From NCBI GenBank assembly GCA_017633835.1, contig JAGBOP010000006.1, positions 1 through 26,312 on the forward strand: a DNA stretch of 26,312 nt, in the 5' to 3' direction. This DNA comes from a bacterium. GTDB taxonomy: Bacteria; Bacillota_I; Bacilli_A; Mycoplasmatales; Mycoplasmoidaceae. Position numbers and translations under genes: made by a program. The notes beneath the pieces are model-generated. The model did no database searches. It was not told the DNA's origin and saw only the letters and a list, made by a program, of their open reading frames with translations. This document shows positions 21,527 to 26,312 of this stretch, in pieces (position 1 is the stretch's first letter; every line of letters begins with the position of its first letter).

Positions 21527-22675
21527 TTATTGTTTAAAAGTAAATGTTTTTTCTCAGGGGAATTTATCGTTCCCAAAATGGCCATAAACACTTGTTTGAA
21601 AGTAAATTGGTTTCTTTAAATCTAATTCCTTAATTACATCATTAATGTTTAAATCACCAAAATTCTTAATAATTAATTCTCTAATTGTTTGTAAAGAACA
21701 TGTTTCAGTGCCAAAACAATTAACAATTAATTCATCTGGTACTTCTTTGCCAATTTCTCATGCTAAACCAATTTCACATTTGGATGCTAATTTGTTATAA
21801 ACAACATTCTTAGCAATTCAACGTGCTAAATATGCTCCTGAACGATCAACTTTGGTGTAGTCTTTACCACTTAAAGCCCCTCCACCATGTCTAGCTTCAG
21901 TGCCATAAGTATCAACTTGTAATTTGCGACCAGTTAATCCAGTATCACCAATTGGACCACCAATGATAAAATCACCAGCATCATTTACCATGATGTTTTT
22001 ATCGTCAGCATGTAAATTATAAGTTGCTAATACTTCATTCGCAAGATTGCGAATTGTTTGCTTTCAAGCATCTTGTTCTTTTTTACTATTAAATTTTTCG
22101 TGTTGAATAGCAAGAATTATTTTATGTACCACATAATGATCAGGATATTGGTGCAATTCTACTTGGGATTTCATATCGGCTTTAATGCACATAATTTTTT
22201 TACTAATTCTTGCATTTTCAACAGCAATTAATAATTTATTAGCAATGTCATATTGGATTGGTAAATAATTCTTGGTTTCATTCGTAGCATATCCATAAGT
22301 AATCCCTTGGTCACCAGCAGCATATCTACCATTGTCTTTATTAACTTTTTTGCTAATATCATCTGATTGCTTATTAATATTGCAAATAATAGTGAAACTA
22401 TTTTCACTATATCCTAGTGGTTTAACCACGTTTCAAATTTGTTGTTCCACATTCACTGTTGCATTGGTAGTAATTTCCCCTCCTACCATAATTACAGTGT
22501 TAGCAGCCATTACTTCACATGCTACTCGACTATTATCATCTTGTTTTAAACAAGCATCCAAAATAGCATCAGCTATTTGGTCACACATTTTATCAGGGTG
22601 ACCTTTCCCAACGCTTTCGCTGACCAAAATCTTGTAGTTTTGTTCTTTAATTAAGTGATTTTCTTCTTTATTCAT
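21527..22675 (-). CDS. metK: S-adenosylmethionine synthase
   Basis: 382 residues, the standard length. MetK joins methionine and ATP to make S-adenosylmethionine, the donor for DNA, RNA and protein methylation. [19 protein letters not shown] (22-40) holds the first signature. [11 protein letters not shown] (121-131) replaces the more usual [19 protein letters not shown] (264-272) is the phosphate-binding P-loop-like signature, with Leu for the usual Phe, followed by Tyr-Thr-Lys-Val-Asp-Arg-Ser. Trp 81, Trp 204 and others are TGA-encoded. The ATG at 22675 follows GAGG with eight bases of spacing. It faces the helicase operon across the terminator. Neighbour to the methyltransferase-bearing restriction enzyme, which needs its product. 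Confidence 0.96.
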
Positions 22676-22683
22676 GGATTTGT

Positions 22684-22707
22684 CCTCTTAGAGTAAATTT
22701 AATTATA
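22684..22707 (-). promoter_or_regulatory. metK promoter -10 and ribosome binding site
   Basis: Minus-strand TATAAT (22707-22702) lies about 27 bases before the metK ATG. GAGG (22687-22684) is the ribosome site, giving a very short leader. A weak TTAAAT at 22730-22725 has the right spacing for a -35. I see no SAM riboswitch: the leader is too short. Confidence 0.55.
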
Positions 22708-22751
22708 TTTAATTATTAATTCTGATTTAATTGCATTTAAATAATGTAAAT

Positions 22752-22848
22752 AATTGTCTTAACAATTGTGCAATAACAATTTTATTTAAATTTATTTCGT
22801 TACAATTGATTGTAGAAAGAGATTTTCTTAATTACGTGCGTAATTAAG
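22752..22848. repeat. Two inverted repeats upstream of the restriction-modification gene
   Basis: AATTGT-CTTA-ACAATT (22752-22767) is a small palindrome. CTTAATTACG-TG-CGTAATTAAG (22827-22848) has 10-base perfect arms, is flanked by T and A tracts, and lies 28 bases before the start at 22877. The second could be an operator for the downstream gene or a terminator-like structure; it lacks a following T run for the plus strand. Confidence 0.5.
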
Positions 22849-22876
22849 TAAAAAATTATCAATTTAAGGATAAATA

Positions 22877-25800
22877 ATGATTCAAGACTTTAACGAAAAG
22901 TATGCAATAAATAATCCACTAGGATATTGCTATCCAATTATTTATGTTTATACAATTCCTGATGCTGATCATGAAGAATTAGTAAAAATTGGTTTCACCC
23001 ATGGGTGATTTAATTTACCAGCATCCGAAATTTCCCCTAATGATTTATTAATTCAAAAATATGCAAATGAAAGGATTGATGAACAAACTAAAACCCCAGG
23101 AGTAAGAAGAATTTTACTGTATTGTACGATTGCAAAAACTAATGCTGGTGAAGATTTTAGTGATAAAGATGTTCATTTTATTCTTGAACGTAACAATAAA
23201 ATCCGATTTGATTTTAAAACCATTGGGATTAAAGGGGGAGAAGAATGATTTAAGATTTCCACCCAAGAAGCAATTGATGCCATTAATAGTGCCAAGAAAA
23301 AAACTGTTTTATTAACTAGTAATGCTACTTCAAATGACATTATCTTACGACCTAGTCAACAAGCAGCCGTGGATAAAGCATTAAAATGTTTCCAAACATC
23401 TAATCAATTCTTATGAGCATGCAAAATGCGGTTTGGCAAAACGTTTAGTGCTCTTAAATTAATCACTAGTTCTTTTAACTATAACTTAAATTTTAAACAT
23501 ATTTGTATTTTTACCAATCGTCCCGGAGTTCAAAAAGAATGGTTAAAAGATTTTACTACTTTAGGCATGGATCACGATGGATATATGTTTTATGCTAAAA
23601 AATTTGGGGAATTATTAGTTGATAAAAATCATCAAGAAATTAGTGTTAAATCACTAAATAGCAAAGCAATTGTTTTTTATAGCATGCAAGATTTAAAAGG
23701 CAGTGAAAAATTTAATAAAAATGAATTAGCACTAAACGCCCAATGAGACTTAATTATTATTGATGAAGCTGATGAAGGAACTACAAGCTTTCTTGGCGAA
23801 AAACTAATTAATAACCTAAAAGAAGCATGTCCGAATGCAAAATGATTATATTTATCTGGTACTCCTTACCGCATTCTTGATCAGTTTAAAAGAAATGAAG
23901 TTTACACCTGAAATTATACTGATGAACAAGAAGCAAAAGAAAAACTAAAAAGCGAATTAATTAACTATTATCAAGATTTACCCCAATTACGTTTATACCT
24001 TATTAATTTACAAAAGGATTTGCATCTTAATGATAAAGAATATACTGACCAAACTGATGAATACTTTAGTTTTGAAGAATTCTTTAAATGTACTAAAGAT
24101 GAAAACCATGAATATCATTTTGTTAATGAAAGCATGGTTAAACAATTCCTTGATTTATTAGTGAAGCAAGATAATAAACAATATCCATTTAGTAATGATG
24201 AATATCGACAATACTTTAAACATACTTTTTGGTATTTACCAAACGTTAGTTCCTGTAAAGCATTAAAAAAACTATTGGAACAACATCCCATTTTTGGCAC
24301 TTTTGGTATTATAGATGTCTCAGGTAATAGCGAAGATGCTAATAGCGCTCAATTAGCAGTTGAAAATGCAATAAAAAATTATAAGCACACGATTACTTTA
24401 TCATGCAGAAGATTAACGAGAGGAATTACGATTGGACAATGAACTGCTATTTTATACTTGGCCGGTGGTAGTAATACTTCAGCTTCGCAATATATGCAAA
24501 CTATCTTTCGAGTACAATCTCCTTACAAGGATGAAACAACTGGTAAGATTAAAGAAGTAGGATATGTATTTGATTTTGCTCCCCAACGAGCTTTAATCAT
24601 GCAACAAACAATTGCAAAAAATCAAGCAAAGTTAAATGATCAAAATAGCATTGAAAAAATCTTAACAACTAATTTAACTTATTTACCAGTAATTGCCAAG
24701 AAAGATAATTCATTTTTTGCCTATGATGCAAAGAAGTTAATTAGTCAAATTGAGGAAAACAATATTCGCATTATTTGTGATAGTGGTTTTTTGTCAACAA
24801 AGTTAATTAAAAGTTCAGTATTAGATGAACTAAATACAAAAGAAATTGATTTATTAAAAACAATTGGTAAAACGCTTGGTGAATCTAAATTAATCAAGAA
24901 CAAGATTAAATTAAATGATAATCATCTAAGCGATAGTACCAACAGATCAACAAAAAACCACCAACTATTGTCAAAAGAAGAAAAAGATAAAAAGGCCCAA
25001 CGTAAAGAATTATTATCAGCCTTATTATCAATTGCCACGAGGTTTCCACTATTAATTTTTGGTGCATATAACCCCCAAGATGATATCCATCTTGATTTAA
25101 TTACCAATGATATTGATAATGAATCATGAAATCAATTTATGCCCCCATCTGTGACAAAAGAACGCTTTAATGAACTAGCAAAGTGCTTTAAGGAAGATTT
25201 ATTTAATGCATGTGCTCGCAAAATCTTACTTGATTTAAAAAATGCTTCTTCGTTACCCATTAAAGACCGAATTGTTGCTCTTACTAATTTATTTAACACT
25301 TTTCAAAATCCAGAAAAGGAAATTGTTTTAACACCATGAAAAGTAATTAACATGCATTTGGGCACTTGCATTGGTGGTTGAAATTTCTTTACTAATGATT
25401 ATAGTCAAGAATGTGAACCCCATTTTATAGATTTACCTAATACTAAAAACATTTATGCTAAAGATCATAAAGTATTGGATATTTATTCAAAAACTGGTTT
25501 ATACAGTTTATACAATGCATTTAATTTTTTTCAACTATATAAACAAGAATTAGAAGCAAATAAAATTCCTTTTAATGAAGAATTAATTTGACAACAAGTT
25601 ATCCAACATAATATTTTTGCTATTTGCCAAACCAAAATGGCAAAAGCAATTACAATCAGAACTTTGGTTGGTTTTAATCAATATATTCAACCAAATATCT
25701 ATTTACAAGAAGATTTAATTGACAAATTAGATCAAGATAATTTTCAAGAAATTCAAGATAGTATGGCAATAAAAACGAAGAATAATGAAACAATCAATTT

Positions 25801-26312
25801 TGATGCCATCGTCGGTAATCCACCATATTCAAAATTAGATAGTCCTACTAATCCTTTATCGCATACCCCAATTTATCCTAAATTTGTAGAACTAGCGATT
25901 AAATTGCAACCAAAATATTTTAGTTACATCATTCCCAAAACTTGAGAAGTACATAATCAAGGAAAAGAACAAATTAAGAAGATTAATAAGTTAATGCTTA
26001 GTGATGGATATTTATCCACTTTATATAACTTTAATGATGCATCTAATTTATTTAATAATGTCGAAATAGGTGGGGGAGTGTGCTTCTTTTTAGCAACTGG
26101 CAAACCAAATAGCGATGAACCAAAAATTTATTTCCTTGATGATAAAACCAATAAATTTGAAAAAGTATTTGCTTCTGAATTTGCTCATTATCGTCAAGAA
26201 GAACAAAAATACTATGACAAACACGATGTCATCTTTTTGCTTGCTAGCAAGCAATTAAAATCAATTTTTGATAAAGTCTTTCCTGCTAATCATAAACTCG
26301 TTACTTTTGACA
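22877..26312 (+). CDS. Single-chain restriction-modification enzyme: GIY-YIG-like nuclease, SF2 helicase, adenine methyltransferase (partial)
   Basis: At least 1145 residues; the C-terminus is cut by the window. An in-frame TAA lies two codons upstream and AAGGAT precedes the ATG. Residues 20-105 resemble GIY-YIG nucleases of the T5orf172 type: PIIYVYTIP, LVKIGFT (35-41), RIDEQ (66-70, candidate catalytic Arg) and FSDKDVHFILER (94-105, candidate Glu 104). An SF2 helicase follows: MRFGKT (184-189), DEAD (296-299), SGTPYR (327-332) and QTIFRVQ (541-547). The methyltransferase has motif I-like VLDIYSKTGLY (866-876) and the catalytic NPPY (981-984) of N6-adenine enzymes. It probably restricts unmodified DNA and methylates host sites. 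The order recalls Type ISP enzymes (LlaBIII, LlaGI), whose nuclease is Mrr-like instead. The specificity domain should lie beyond the window. Many Trp are TGA. Confidence 0.87.

Noticed and set aside
22676..22760. SAM riboswitch before metK
   Set aside because: The predicted leader is only about 20 bases and shows no known SAM-aptamer pattern.
1..26312. CRISPR array, insertion sequence, prophage genes or origin of replication
   Set aside because: I saw no regularly spaced direct repeats, no transposase, integrase or phage structural motifs, and no DnaA-box cluster or dnaA/dnaN genes.

Overview
The window is AT-rich DNA from a bacterium that reads UGA as tryptophan. At least a dozen long reading frames continue straight through in-frame TGA codons, usually where the protein family has Trp. 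There are no cell-wall genes, genes are tightly packed, and a tsaD / sugar-kinase-like / metK block recalls Mycoplasma. The source is therefore a mollicute (translation table 4). The genus cannot be fixed from this sequence. All CDS coordinates below were re-derived by joining frames across TGA. Each gives a length divisible by three and ends at TAA or TAG, except the last gene, which runs off the window.

Layout. (1) 1-132: the end of a tRNA cluster (a tRNA 3' end and tRNA-Gly(UCC)) with a terminator. (2) 133-620: no recognisable gene, but a good leftward promoter, a hairpin, a very strong Shine-Dalgarno and very short ORFs; possibly a small RNA or peptide unit. (3) 675-3157, minus strand: four tandem paralogous FMN-dependent NADH-azoreductase-like flavoproteins, split by a terminator into 1+3. 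(4) 3204-5744, minus strand: an 846-residue surface protein with a Pro/Lys-rich stalk and a C-terminal membrane anchor. (5) 5831-13872, minus strand: one operon of four giant tandem paralogues of 634-694 residues. Each has a large soluble N-terminal region and two C-terminal membrane helices preceded by a charged helical segment. I do not recognise the family. (6) 14005-21477, plus strand, divergent from (5): an SF1 helicase of 1329 residues with a nuclease-like C-terminus, a two-helix membrane protein, tsaD, and an aminoglycoside-phosphotransferase/choline-kinase-like protein, closed by a bidirectional terminator. (7) 21527-22675, minus strand: metK. (8) 22877 to the end, plus strand: a single-chain restriction-modification protein with GIY-YIG-like nuclease, SF2 helicase and gamma-class adenine methyltransferase (NPPY) domains, cut by the window edge.

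How the genes fit together. tsaD (tRNA t6A synthesis) and metK (S-adenosylmethionine synthesis) are housekeeping genes. MetK supplies the methyl donor that the neighbouring restriction-modification enzyme would use. The helicase, the membrane-anchored paralogue array back-to-back with it, and the restriction-modification gene give the locus an accessory, defence-island-like look. That functional link is inference. The strongest candidates for something undescribed are the four-gene membrane paralogue array with its divergent helicase, and the GIY-YIG version of a Type ISP-like enzyme.
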